A stretch of 19,460 nt of DNA, from NCBI RefSeq assembly GCF_004359215.1, contig NC_090610.1, forward strand, positions 15,559,777 through 15,579,236, written 5' to 3'. The notes under the pieces are model-generated. The model worked only from the letters and a program-made list of their open reading frames with translations, was not told the origin of the DNA and ran no database searches. The translations under genes were made by a program, and so were the position numbers. The DNA comes from Bremia lactucae (lineage: Eukaryota > Oomycota > Peronosporomycetes > Peronosporales > Peronosporaceae). This document shows, piece after piece, positions 1 through 8,021 of this stretch (position 1 is the stretch's first letter; the number at the start of each line of letters is the position of its first letter).

Positions 1-574
1 GTTGTACTAACGACCGTACCACAAGTGAGGCCATCGCACTCACTCGTAGTACATCCACACGCTTGTGGACGCTCCAAGACGTTCATCAGATGGCCATCTG
101 ATGAACAAGTGGCAGGCATCTTTACGGATCGATGCTGCCAGCTGATCCTTGGCTCGTATTTTCTGAGCCAAGGTAAACCTAGGATGACATCAAATTTGTC
201 ATCCAAATCCAGTACGATGAAATCATCATCATACTGTAAATCTCTTAACGTGTAGTGAAATTTCACTACGCGTTTCATTACTGTTATCGATGCGCCTGTC
301 GCTAGACGCACCGTCATCCTCGTTGGAGGGATGTCGCGCTCAACATATTTGAGCCTACGACCCTCTAGTGACTGGCGACGAATAAAGTTATTCGACGCTC
401 CGCAGTCCACTAGGGCTCTGAGTGACAAATCATTTGTCACTTTCAACTTCAAGGTGATGAGGGATACCTCATCACCAGGTGCAGAGACACATAATGATTG
501 TGTGTCTGGAGCAACTTTAGTCAAGAGATTTGCAAATTCTCTTGAGGTTGCTGGATCAGTAGGGCGTTGCGCCC
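1..574 (-). pseudogene. retropepsin-like protease (PR) domain, partial
   Basis: The minus-strand frame is open from about 595 to the window edge. It contains ALVDCGASNNF (about 425-393), the aspartic protease active-site loop with Cys in place of the usual Ser/Thr of D-S/T-G-A. About 65 residues later comes DVILGLPWL, the ILG motif of retropepsins. This arrangement is usual in Ty3/gypsy PR domains; the enzyme cleaves Gag-Pol. No stop is seen in the visible part, so this stretch is the best-preserved coding piece of the element. Its frame is -1 relative to the zinc-knuckle frame just upstream (see 556-596). It lacks its own start codon, as expected for a Gag-Pol domain. The pseudogene label reflects the broken gag before it. 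Confidence 0.85.
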
Positions 575-596
575 CTACTGACCCCGACCATTTTTT
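556..596 (-). promoter_or_regulatory. candidate -1 ribosomal frameshift signal at gag-pro junction
   Basis: On the minus strand the zinc-knuckle frame reads CCA AAA AAT, which places an in-phase X XXY YYZ heptamer (A AAA AAT) at 596-590. After an 8-base spacer (589-582) comes a perfect 9-bp stem with an 8-base loop (581-556). The zero-frame stop lies in the stem. Slipping back one base at the heptamer leads directly into the protease frame. Copy 2 (about 11667-11725) has no indel across this interval, although its heptamer has decayed. The stem is one of many in the element, and random frameshifts are also present, so this is a hypothesis. Confidence 0.4.
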
Positions 597-1700
597 GGCG
601 GTCCGCCTCGCTGTTGCGATTTCGCAACAACGTCGGACCCGCGACCGTTGCCCTTTTTGGCATACGGTCCAAAATTACGTTCAGTACCTTTCGGTGCTGG
701 GCGTGGGGCACTACACTCATGAGCGTAGTGTCCTAATTTTTGGCAGCGATGGCATTTCTGCAATCGCTTATTGCTCGAAAAGCGAGGTCTCTCGCTTTCG
801 ATGTAAAGAGAGGTCCATGGGTTCTGGACCTCCTAGCTCGTGTCGTCTTGGAGGACAATACGATGACGAACTAGCTTGAGCCTGTCTCAAGCTAAAGTCC
901 TCCTGTTCTGCAACGGATATTGCTTCTTCAAGCGTATCCAGTTCCAAGCGGAACAGGTTGGCCTTTACGGGACCATCCGTAAGACCTTTCATGAACACCG
1001 TAATCAACGTGTGTTCATGAACTGGGTTATTTGTAATACAACTCGGTAAGAGTTATATGTGCTGGGCATATGCGTGAACATCACGCTTGCCTTGCTTGAG
1101 TTTCAGAAGCTCTGAACGAGCTCTGAACTCAGCCCTTGGCGGTTCAAACGTCTGTTTGAGCCAGGCTTTAAAAGCCTCTAGCGACCCAAAGACGTATGGG
1201 TCGCGCAACTTAAGGCCCAATGCTCAAGTTTTGGCACGACCTGCCAAACTTGATTGAGCGAATGCGACTCGCATATGCTCGTCGATGATGTGACGTGCCC
1301 TTATGGCATCGTCCAACTCGACAAACCATCTTAAGAGGGAGTCTTCTTCGACTCCCCTATACTTAGAGATATCAATCTTTAAGGTTTCGGGACGACGCGT
1401 TTGCGTCATCCCAGGTACAGGGGGCTGTACCTGTTGTAACCTCAACAGTTCTGCCTGTTGCGAGCCTTGCTGATTCAGCAAGGCTACCTTCTCCTTTATC
1501 TCGTCAAGTTCATGCTGTATGAACTTGGCGATGGCTGAATGGAGGGCATCTCTGTCCAAACTGGACAGCATTGCCAAGATGGCATCGTTCCCTACGGTCG
1601 AACTCATTCGTTCGACCGCACTCCTTTCTATGTCACTTAGAAAGGAGTAGCTTTCACGGGAAACGTGATGCGCATTCCCACTATCATCTAACATGTCCAT
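575..1700 (-). pseudogene. Gag polyprotein of family A, disrupted
   Basis: ATG is at 1700, 50 bases inside the LTR. The N-terminal part (1700-1227) begins MDMLDDSGN and has a helical, possibly coiled segment (DEIKEKVALLNQQ). The retrotransposon gag fold begins at LRWFVELDDAIRA. A Trp codon appears to have become TGA at 1224-1226. The frame continues (AFKAWLKQTF, RSELLKLKQG), with another stop near 1045, then ITVFMKGL to about 768. A one-base frameshift near 765-770 precedes the nucleocapsid part 763-575, which has a perfect CX2CX4HX4C zinc knuckle (CHRCQKLGHYAHEC) and a basic Arg/Gly/Gln tail. Gag would form the particle and the knuckle would bind RNA. The knuckle frame ends at TAG 575-577. 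Confidence 0.88.
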
Positions 1701-1740
1701 GTTAGATGAAGGAAATGTGGTCCTTGGACGGACTACAAAG

Positions 1741-1748
1741 TGCTACCA
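1741..1748 (-). other. primer-binding site (tRNA-primed reverse transcription)
   Basis: On the minus strand, two bases after the LTR end, the sequence reads TGGTAGCA. This is complementary to the last eight bases of eukaryotic initiator Met-tRNA including CCA. The match stops after eight bases. Position and TGG start are those expected of a PBS. Confidence 0.6.
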
Positions 1749-1758
1749 GGTGTAACGG

Positions 1759-1822
1759 GGCACTACGACTTGTACTGCTTCAGTACAAGTCCACTTCGCA
1801 CTGCTTCAGTGCGAGTAGTGCC
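1759..1822. other. Y-shaped (three-way) inverted-repeat structure in the LTR
   Basis: An 8-bp stem (1759-1766 with 1815-1822) encloses two perfect hairpins. One is 1768-1790 (10-bp arms, loop ctt) and the other is 1796-1814 (8-bp arms, loop ctt). In the minus-strand element this lies at the U5 end, directly before the PBS. A partly eroded version is in LTR3 near 16099-16160. Confidence 0.7.
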
Positions 1823-1985
1823 TTACGTTATTTCACGTACACTAGTACGTGCAGAGGAAGACTTCTCTTTAAAGCAACTAGCTTAAAGAGGGTTAAATGA
1901 AAACTGTACTAATATAATTAGTATCTCTTCTTTTTATCTGTTAACTCTAACTAATTATAAACTAATACTAAACATGCAATTGAAA

Positions 1986-2013
1986 TCTTATCTTATCTTA
2001 TCTTATCTTATCT
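1986..2013. repeat. TCTTA pentanucleotide microsatellite inside LTR1
   Basis: Five tandem TCTTA units plus a partial TCT. The other two family A LTRs have a single unit at the matching place, so this is a local expansion. Confidence 0.9.
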
Positions 2014-2058
2014 GTCTTTCTCTTTTGTTTACATCTACAGTTGATTAGTCTGCGGGAT

Positions 2059-2072
2059 AAATATATATAATG
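2059..2072 (-). promoter_or_regulatory. TATA-like element of the family A LTR
   Basis: The minus strand reads TTATATATATTTAT about 140 bp from the 5' end of the LTR. That is a reasonable place for the U3 core promoter. Partly conserved in LTR2 (near 4931) and LTR3 (near 15915). Confidence 0.45.
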
Positions 2073-2302
2073 GCCTATACCTATTTATGGATAAGATTTC
2101 TGAACATTACTATTTAAAATAGTATCCTCCAAATATTATCTACCTTTTAGATATTATATTAATTAACAACCTTTTAGTGTTAATTACATGTAACGATACA
2201 CCCCGTTACAGGCCACTACATAAAGTTAACCATTTGTTAAATACCTGCTAATTCCTAATTTCGTACTTAAGGAGACAAGGCAAAATAGTTAACCAAGACG
2301 CA

Positions 2303-3238
2303 ATGGGACCTCGAGGCGCCGGACGCCGTCTGAACGACCAGGAGCGTATGGAAATTCTGGAGATTATCCAGCGCGAGTCTAAGGTGAAGAATGTGGATTT
2401 AGCAAAGCGGTATGGCGTATCAGAAGGAGCAATCCGAAAGCTGAAGCAGATGAAGGACACAATTCGTAGTCGCTACCACATGGGGAATGAGCATAACCGC
2501 GACAAGCGTAAGCGCGGTGGCTTCAAGCGCAATGCGCCTTTTGAAGAGGAATTGTATCAGTGGATTGTGCGTATGCGCGAATCACAGCCTTACCAACTCA
2601 TGCCACTCACACAGACGGCCGTGCGCCAGCAGGCTATCATTCTGTCCAAGAATTACGAGAAGATGACCAATTTTAAGGCCTCACCTGGTTGGTTTGCGCG
2701 TTTTTGTTCGCGTCATCGACTCGATCCGATCATCACGGGTGCCGGAGGAGGAGATGACGTGGACACTTCAGCAATGACACCAGCTCCACCTGACATCTCG
2801 TTTGTGGCATCAGTGCCCCAATCGGTGACAGCGCCGCCTGCCGTGTCGGTCTCCATGACCACGGGAGCTACAGATGAAGCGGAATTTTTTATGGACACGC
2901 TTACAGCTGCACCTGTGACACCGTCTCAGGCATTGGAGATGATCAATGCCACTGCAGCTATAGTGGATGAGTCTAAGACGGATACGCCGTCCATTAATGA
3001 GCAACTGCAACAGGCTGCTCGCCAGCACAATGAGGCCGCACTGCGAGCTGCTGCGGGTAAGATCGGCGATGCGCAGGTCATGTCCGTCGATCAAGTGGTA
3101 AACATTGACCATGAGGAGACCGAAGTGAAAGTAAAGCTCGAGGAAACGGAATCTGAAGACGAAGACCAGAATGAGGCAGGCGGCACCGCCACCGACCCTG
3201 TGGTGGGTGAAGTTGGGATTTTTAGCCTTGGACTATAG
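2303..3238 (+). CDS. CENP-B/Tc5-type HTH DNA-binding protein (311 aa)
   Basis: Single open frame from ATG 2303 (context gcaATGg) to TAG 3236-3238. Residues about 12-52 resemble the CENP-B N-terminal/psq-type HTH (NVDLAKRYGVSEGAIRKLK). Residues about 80-142 form a second, HTH_CENPB-like domain (PFEEELYQWIVRM ... GWFARFCSRHRL), the paired DNA-binding layout of CENP-B and pogo/Tc5 transposases. The C-terminal half is Ala/Thr/Pro-rich and low complexity and ends with an acidic Glu/Asp stretch. No DDE catalytic domain follows, so it is more likely a nuclear DNA-binding regulator or a domesticated transposase N-terminus than an active transposase. High third-position GC and the lack of stops suggest a live gene. 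It starts 92 bp after LTR1, so its promoter may overlap the LTR. Target unknown. Confidence 0.82.
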   Translation: MGPRGAGRRLNDQERMEILEIIQRESKVKNVDLAKRYGVSEGAIRKLKQMKDTIRSRYHMGNEHNRDKRKRGGFKRNAPFEEELYQWIVRMRESQPYQLMPLTQTAVRQQAIILSKNYEKMTNFKASPGWFARFCSRHRLDPIITGAGGGDDVDTSAMTPAPPDISFVASVPQSVTAPPAVSVSMTTGATDEAEFFMDTLTAAPVTPSQALEMINATAAIVDESKTDTPSINEQLQQAARQHNEAALRAAAGKIGDAQVMSVDQVVNIDHEETEVKVKLEETESEDEDQNEAGGTATDPVVGEVGIFSLGL

Positions 3239-3424
3239 TTTATACATTAATACATGCCGAGCAAACCTTTTCAGAGCAGATTTATAATTGTAACCTGAGC
3301 TACAGAAAATATATTCAATTGTAGATAAAAAAATGTTTTGAACAATACGTGATATGGTACTTGTTTTACATTATCAGCAGCCTTCACGATCATAATCACA
3401 TTTATAGATCAAGCGACCGATACT

Positions 3425-4767
3425 ATGCGGGTGCAAGTGGCCATCAAGACGGCCATGTTCAGCTCCCTAATCAAGAGCACTAGCGTCGATAGTAGCAGCA
3501 CCAGCACAAGTGTCTGCAGTGACACGCCAACGTCTGTGACCTCCATCTCCAAAAAGAGTGCTTAGAGCAAGAATAAACAGACGCCGCTTGTGGATATCCA
3601 GGATCTTGAAGCAAAAATTGCACAACTGGCTCAAGCTGATGAAGCTGTTCATGGTCAAACGATTCGAGACTCGTTTAAGCGACGTGATATGCGTAGCGAC
3701 GCCCTTTTGATGCACGAAACGCGTTTACAGCAGGTTACGAAACTGGTAGACGAACGTATCCGAAATTCCGAAGAACAGCGACTCGTACACGAGGAATCCG
3801 AAAAAGACACAATATCAATTGGTAGTGACGCCGAAACAACAGAAGATGAGATTCTGATGAAGGAACTGACTAAGTCGTTGCAGGATGTGCAGGATCGCAG
3901 GGATGCGAATCTTGAGCCGTTGCATAAAAAGAAGGTCGTCGCCAGCAATGAATTACAGAAGCTTCGTCAACGGAGAAAAAGCTGGAAGCCCAGTGCAAGC
4001 CGTAAAGATAGAAATAGAATGCGCAGTTGGCGAGCAGTACCGTGTCTAAGAAGAAAATGCGCGAAGTCGAGGAGTGCTTTATTGCAAACACTGCACAATT
4101 ACGTGCTAAGCATTTAAATGTCACGCAGCGGATTTCGAAAGCTCAGCGCCATCGTGTCATCATGATCCAAATTAATAGGTTGCAAATGAAGTGCGTACAG
4201 CGCGACTTGCTCACAGCCAAGTGCTAGCATTTCGAGCGAAGCAGACAGCTTGTATTCCAAAACAACTGGAAGCTACGCTCAAATATATTGAAAGCGAGTT
4301 GCTGTGTGTAAAGTTCATGATGTCTCGTGTGCGAGAAAATGAGGCAAAGCTAGCCCAAATGCAAGGCAAAATTGCATCGTAAAGAGCATTAGGGGCATCG
4401 ACTAATGCTCAAAAGATTGAAGGAAAGGCTGTCGAGATCGAAGCGCATTTGAAAGAGGACCAAACATGTCTCTCAGCGCTCCGCAGTCGCGATAATGAGC
4501 TGCTGAACGCAACACGCCGTCTCTTGATGGAACCATCGTTCCAGGAAGCGCTCGTAAATGTCGACAAAAAAGTCAAATACGATTCTAAGCGCATGATCGA
4601 TTACGTGATCAAGATTTATGAAGAGAGAAACGAGTCCCCGGGATGAACAAGTAATTAAAGGCCTTGATGACGAAACTGCAGACTATCCGGAAAGGGTGTC
4701 TTTACTTATTCGACAGGAGGTCATTCTTACATGCAGTCTATATCTGATAAAGTTTGACATGACTTGA
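3425..4767 (+). pseudogene. coiled-coil protein, broken by stops and frameshifts
   Basis: Family not recognised. ATG 3425 opens a Ser/Thr-rich stretch that meets TAG at 3563-3565. The same frame resumes with VDIQDLEAKIAQL and runs to 4117 as charged heptad-like helix (ITKLVDERIRNSEEQ-type composition). Near 3960-4030 the coding signal moves to the frame of 4027-4227 (KKMREVEECFIANTAQLRAK), then to that of 4191-4646, with a TAA at 4380-4382. It shifts again at about 4642 to a tail ending TGA 4765-4767. All pieces are rich in Glu, Lys, Arg, Gln and Leu, as in one long coiled-coil protein of roughly 440 residues. I see no convincing GT...AG introns at the joins, so decay is likelier than splicing. 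It lies in tandem with the CENP-B-type gene and next to an LTR fragment. Confidence 0.6.
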
Positions 4768-4828
4768 TACTTTGGACTAGAAAATCGATATAGTTTTAAT
4801 ACTAAACATTATTTTTGTTTGTTTCCAA

Positions 4829-5080
4829 TCTGTTAATGCTAACTTAATTATAAACTAATACTAAACATGCAATTGAAATCTTATTTGTCTCTCTCTTTGT
4901 TTACGTTTACAGCTGATTAGTCTGCGGGATAAATAGATATAACGGCTTATACCCATTTATGGATAAGATTTCCGAGCATTACTATATAAAGTAATATTCT
5001 TCAAATATTATCTGCCTTTTAGATAATATATAATTAACAACCCTTAGTGTTAATTTCATGTAACGATACACCCCGTTACA
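4829..5080 (-). repeat. truncated family A LTR (LTR2)
   Basis: About 250 bp match the 1900-2210 part of LTR1, including the terminal CCCCGTTACA at 5071-5080 and the phrase gtaacgataca before it. The U5-side half is missing on the left, where similarity fades near 4829. Same orientation as LTR1. No gag or pol adjoins it, so it is a solo LTR remnant. A 13-base word (taatactaaacat) occurs near 4798 and again near 4858, which may reflect a small duplication at the broken edge. Confidence 0.85.
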
Positions 5081-5375
5081 CAGCGTCTGGGCATCCATAC
5101 CTTGTGCGTGGAGAGACAGTGGAGGACATTGAAACTTTGGCTGGCTTCACTAAAGTGAGGCCTTGACCATTCATCTTTGCTTAAAGCTTTATAACCACTC
5201 ATTTAGTCGATGCTTTAGAACCATTCATTTTCTTAATTCACATTTATATGTAGCGTCAAGTAGGAGATATGATGATTATAAAGACTTAGATAAGAATAGG
5301 CGATACCTTTTAGAGTGCTTCAGACCAACTTAATTGTTTGTTAGGAAAAGCTTAATTAAGTCCTAATTAACCTCC
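5081..5375 (+). other. non-genic stretch with a short coding-like tail
   Basis: From about 5084 a 27-codon frame ends at TGA near 5168 (ends ETLAGFTKVRP). It looks like the C-terminal end of some protein cut by LTR2, but I do not recognise it and it is too short to defend. The rest to 5375 is AT-rich with no recognisable feature. Confidence 0.2.
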
Positions 5376-6043
5376 ATGCACATCCTTACAAGTGGTAGCA
5401 CTTGTTGTTCTCTCGCTACGCCCCCTTCATCCGCCCCGCCGCTTTGTCCGTCTCGTTGTTCGGTACTTCGTGTCCCTTTTGTCTCCTCGCGAGCCTCTTT
5501 TGCTGGTCGAATCGACGATTCGGTGTATCGCTTCAATATCCATTGTAATCCTCAGAGCCTGTTTCAGCAGATAGAATCACTGAGCATTTTGAGTTCAAGC
5601 GTGGCCCTTGCGTTGTTAGCCAGTTGGAAGGCGTTCGGTCCTGGGAACCGTTGCGTGGCTCCCTCCACACTACTATACACTGTTAAGTTAGTAGCCATTG
5701 ATCGAGAGGTAGTAGGGCCCTGTCAGCCAGCTTATGGGAAAGAGGAGACAGGAGCTTACGATCAAATTTTCCAAAGCCTTCCTCTTAAACTCTAAAGAAG
5801 AGACAGAGACCTGCGCTTAGAAACTGTACAAGTCAATTCAAAGAGCTTACGTGTTGCCAAGGTCCTGCGCCGCGAGCTGACCAAGGATAAGCAGCTATAG
5901 TTCGACGAGGTGAATCGTCTAAACAACCCTCTTCGTGGAAGCGACCCCCTCCTCACGGAAGCTGAGTGTATTCTCTGCGAAGATCTTCGCTACACTTTAC
6001 GCGACCTCGAGAAGAAGAGTAAAACTTTCAGTAAACGAGCAAA
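5376..6043 (+). pseudogene. possible degraded protein-coding remnant
   Basis: One frame from ATG 5376 is open to 5795. After a TAA it continues with two coding-like stretches separated by a TAG near 5900 (LRVAKVLRRELTKDK, then EAECILCEDLRYTLRDLEKK). The later parts are charged and helix-forming, unlike the Ser/Pro/Cys-rich start, which may be leader sequence. I do not recognise a family. The frame appears to be interrupted at about 6044 by the family B LTR. An alternative is chance open frame in GC-rich DNA. Confidence 0.25.
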
Positions 6044-6600
6044 TGTTGTAGGCGGGCACGTCGTAATGCGGCCACGCTCTACTTAAGCACACACCCTAGC
6101 ACAGCGAGGAAGCGGTTTGCACCTGCTTCTCTTGCGTGCAGTGAGGTAGTTGTGGTGGGCGCGCAAGCGACCTCACCCAACACACTAAGAACTCTGGTGA
6201 AGTGACGTCACGGGAGCGGTAATCCGTCTCCTCGTGCGCACTTACCAAGTAGGTAGTAAATTTCAGACTGATTTATATTTAATAGAATTAAATACAAATA
6301 CCTATTTTTACCAATTAAAATGATATCTCTATAGATATCATTTAATATGTATTGCGAGCGTATCTTTATAGATACCTCGCGTAACTGATGACGCTAGCCG
6401 TCATCATGGATGACGCTGGGCGTCATCCCTCCTAATGTGAATGCACCCATGTGCATCACATCCACAAGGGTTGGTCACAAATGTGCACCACACCCGAGTG
6501 TTGGGTCTAATTACTATTATTTAGTAATTGACCATCCCCTTAAGTACCAAATGTACTTAATGGGGACTGTGTAACATTAGGGCAACTCTAGCCCGTTACG
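6044..6600 (-). repeat. family B LTR, probably solo
   Basis: The right part (about 6371-6600) matches 16169-16374, the 3' LTR of the family B element, so it is a repeat. On the minus strand it would begin CGTAACGGGC at 6600. The left limit is inferred from tgttgtaggcgggc at 6044, which gives a CA end on the minus strand. Neither a polypurine tract nor a primer site adjoins it. It holds tandem inverted repeats of GATGACG/CGTCATC type at 6389-6429, an 8-bp hairpin near 6277-6295, a 10-bp one near 6317-6340 and an 8-bp one at 6540-6560. The left boundary is uncertain. Confidence 0.6.
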
Positions 6601-7149
6601 GGGAGGTAGATGACGCCATAGCAAATTTCCACATCGGGAGCCTGAAATGGATACTGCACATGGCCGCCGAGAAGTTCGTTTTCCGAAAATGGCATAATTA
6701 CGAGCAAATCCACTCGGGGCTCTAGTGATAGAGCATTCGAGCCGTGTAAAAAACACGAAACAATAATACTCGCTCTCGCTCATTCCACGACTCTCTGCAT
6801 ATCGCGCGGTAAAGCATAGCACCAGATGGCAAAGCACCAACAACTCGACATTTTCAATCTCGTGGGCACGCGATTAAAAAGAGGACGCATTAGGCGACAA
6901 TGACTCCATTAATGTCCCTTGGAAGTGACTTTCGTGTAGTAGACGGTGTTGTATAAAAAGGGTTAATTAGGTGTAATCTGTGTTTGTATAAAAAGGGCTA
7001 AATATGGGCAATTTGCGTCTGAAAACAAAGTTTCATTTTAGAGGCCGAAGCAAAAATGAGGTGTGTCCGCAGCAATTCGTGTATATTTTACTTCTTTATT
7101 ATTTCGTATTATTGGAATTTATATTTATTATTTCTTTTATAGTTTTCGA
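6601..7149. other. no gene recognised
   Basis: Several short frames exist on both strands but none has a recognisable motif or coding-like composition. The only clear structure is the TATA-containing direct repeat at 6949-7001. The stretch from about 7076 to 7150 is very T-rich. Confidence 0.5.
6949..7001 (+). repeat. direct repeat carrying two TATAAAAAGGG boxes
   Basis: An 18-base word (ttgtataaaaagggttaa) at 6949-6966 recurs at 6984-7001 with one change, 35 bp apart. Each copy holds TATAAAAAGGG, a strong TATA-box shape, so a decayed core promoter is possible. Confidence 0.5.
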
Positions 7150-7660
7150 CTCATCCAGGCTTCACAAGCCTGGTGAGGACAAATTGAAATCTTTATCGAT
7201 GCATTTCTCCGGCATCGATGGTAACTTGCAAGCGTGCAAAGGTTGGAGGTCCTTTGTTTTAAGCTTTGGACGCATTCGTTCAGAACGAGCAAGCCTAGGG
7301 ACAAACCAAATTCTTTCCATGACCGGTCCGAGAGACGGACAGTAGTTGATGCACGCTACAGGCTCACGGTTTGTGATCAAGTCCTACTGTCTAGAATAAC
7401 CCAAAAAAACATGTAGTGACGAATGTGGGCAGTAATAAATTACTGCCCAAGTTCATCGGCCCGGTTCGTGTTTACTTCACCGCCAAGGCAATGCGTACAC
7501 GATCGAGCTGCCTCGTAGGATGCGTACGCATCCTACGCTTTACGTTGGGCATCGCCGCCCGTGCCATCAGTACGAGGCTTCTTCCTGTTTCGAGTCAAAC
7601 TCGAACGGTCCAAGGCATCCGCGAAAGACTGATAGCCCCTATAAGCTTTAAAATTTAAAG
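7150..7660 (+). pseudogene. Ty3/gypsy integrase C-terminal (GPY/F) remnant
   Basis: Plus-strand pieces in shifting frames carry the end of a gypsy integrase. DARYRLTVCDQVLLS (about 7347-7391) is the small beta-barrel start. NVGSNKLLPKFIGPVRV (about 7422-7472) contains the GPY/F motif. Then, after a frameshift, comes AYTIELPRRMRTHP and a YVG near 7548, followed by a polar tail to a TAA near 7658. At least two frameshifts separate the blocks. Nothing of the catalytic core precedes it, so this is a fragment. It points toward the minus-strand element at 8022-12560. The hairpins at 7154-7172, 7427-7448 (10 bp) and the 24-base perfect palindrome at 7514-7537 mark it as family A-like. Confidence 0.7.
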
Positions 7661-8021
7661 AACGTGTGCTCTTCCATTTTTGGCAGAGTTCCGTTTATGT
7701 CAGTCTACCGTATCAGCGATGAAATCCTCCACGAAATGAACCAGCAGGAACTCTCCAGCTGACTGGGTTTTGTTTTTGTGCAAAACCGCTGCTTCTAGAG
7801 CCAGCACTCTCTAGCTGACAGAATTTTGTTTTTTTGTTTTCAGTCGGCCCGGCGTGCACTGCGAAGATATCATTCTTTTTTTAGTGAGAGCATTTATGTC
7901 TCACTAATACTCTTCTTTTCGTTGCTGAGCATATCAGCATCGTTGTTTCCAAAGCCAGCAATAGCCTTATCGCTAATACTGAATTTGCCTCCTTTAAAGT
8001 TGATTGAATTAACATTGGTTT
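7661..8021. other. element debris, no intact gene
   Basis: An imperfect duplication of about 60 bp (gaactctccagctgac... near 7749 and cactctctagctgac... near 7805, each followed by a T-rich run) lies here. On the minus strand, 7830-8021 could be the variable linker that follows the integrase piece at 8022-8264, but no motif confirms it. Confidence 0.3.

Larger units (their letters stand above)
81..1708. repeat. dense field of short perfect inverted repeats across gag-pro
   Basis: At least 18 inverted repeats with arms of 8 bp or more and loops of 0-12 bases lie here: 81-106 (13-bp arms, no loop), 147-173, 182-204, 252-269, 421-441, 453-476, 521-545, 556-581, 612-629, 872-894, 989-1020, 1181-1204, 1412-1433, 1463-1485 (11 bp), 1505-1527, 1595-1618, 1621-1647 and 1685-1708 (11 bp). 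Further 5-7 bp and bulged ones fill the gaps. A rough chance expectation for arms of 8 bp or more, with equal base frequencies, is about 0.35 in this length. The arms all differ in sequence, so this is not a simple repeat array. See findings. Confidence 0.9.
1..2210 (-). mobile_element. Ty3/gypsy family A element, 5' part (copy 1), cut by window edge
   Basis: Read on the minus strand, the order is LTR (2210-1751), primer-binding site, gag (1700-575) and protease (about 595 to the left edge). RT, integrase and the 3' LTR would lie outside the window. The zinc knuckle and the retropepsin-type motif identify it as an LTR retrotransposon. The same family supplies the copy at 8022-12560 and the 3' end at 14066-16168. 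Gag has two in-frame stops and one frameshift, so this copy is not autonomous as it stands. Only one flank (ggcca after 2210) is visible, so no target duplication can be tested. Confidence 0.9.
1751..2210 (-). repeat. 5' LTR of family A copy 1 (LTR1, 460 bp)
   Basis: The ends are a perfect 10-bp inverted repeat: TGTAACGGGG at 1751-1760 and CCCCGTTACA at 2201-2210. That gives the TG...CA ends of an LTR. Related copies occur at 4829-5080 (truncated, same strand) and 15766-16168 (plus strand). Minus-strand orientation follows from the PBS and gag next to 1751. It contains a TATA-like stretch, a five-unit TCTTA expansion and many hairpins, including 1768-1790, 1796-1814, 1865-1890 and 2161-2188. 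Confidence 0.93.

Noticed and set aside
331..879. Plus-strand open frame of 182 codons
   Set aside because: It lies opposite the zinc knuckle and protease frame, which have clear motifs on the minus strand, and its own sequence has no recognisable domain.
81..1708. Regularly spaced palindromes as a CRISPR array
   Set aside because: Arms differ in every unit, spacing is irregular, the sequence encodes Gag-Pro, and the context is eukaryotic.
1759..1822. Cloverleaf-like fold as a tRNA gene
   Set aside because: Only two inner arms, loops of three bases, and no A-box, B-box or anticodon loop. It is part of the LTR.
2303..3238. Active pogo/Tc5 transposase
   Set aside because: The catalytic DDE domain is absent and no terminal inverted repeats or TA duplication were seen around it.
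1751..5080. LTR1 and LTR2 as the two ends of one element carrying the CENP-B-type gene
   Set aside because: LTR1 is already the 5' LTR of the leftward gag-bearing element. LTR2 is truncated, and no PPT or PBS faces the intervening DNA.
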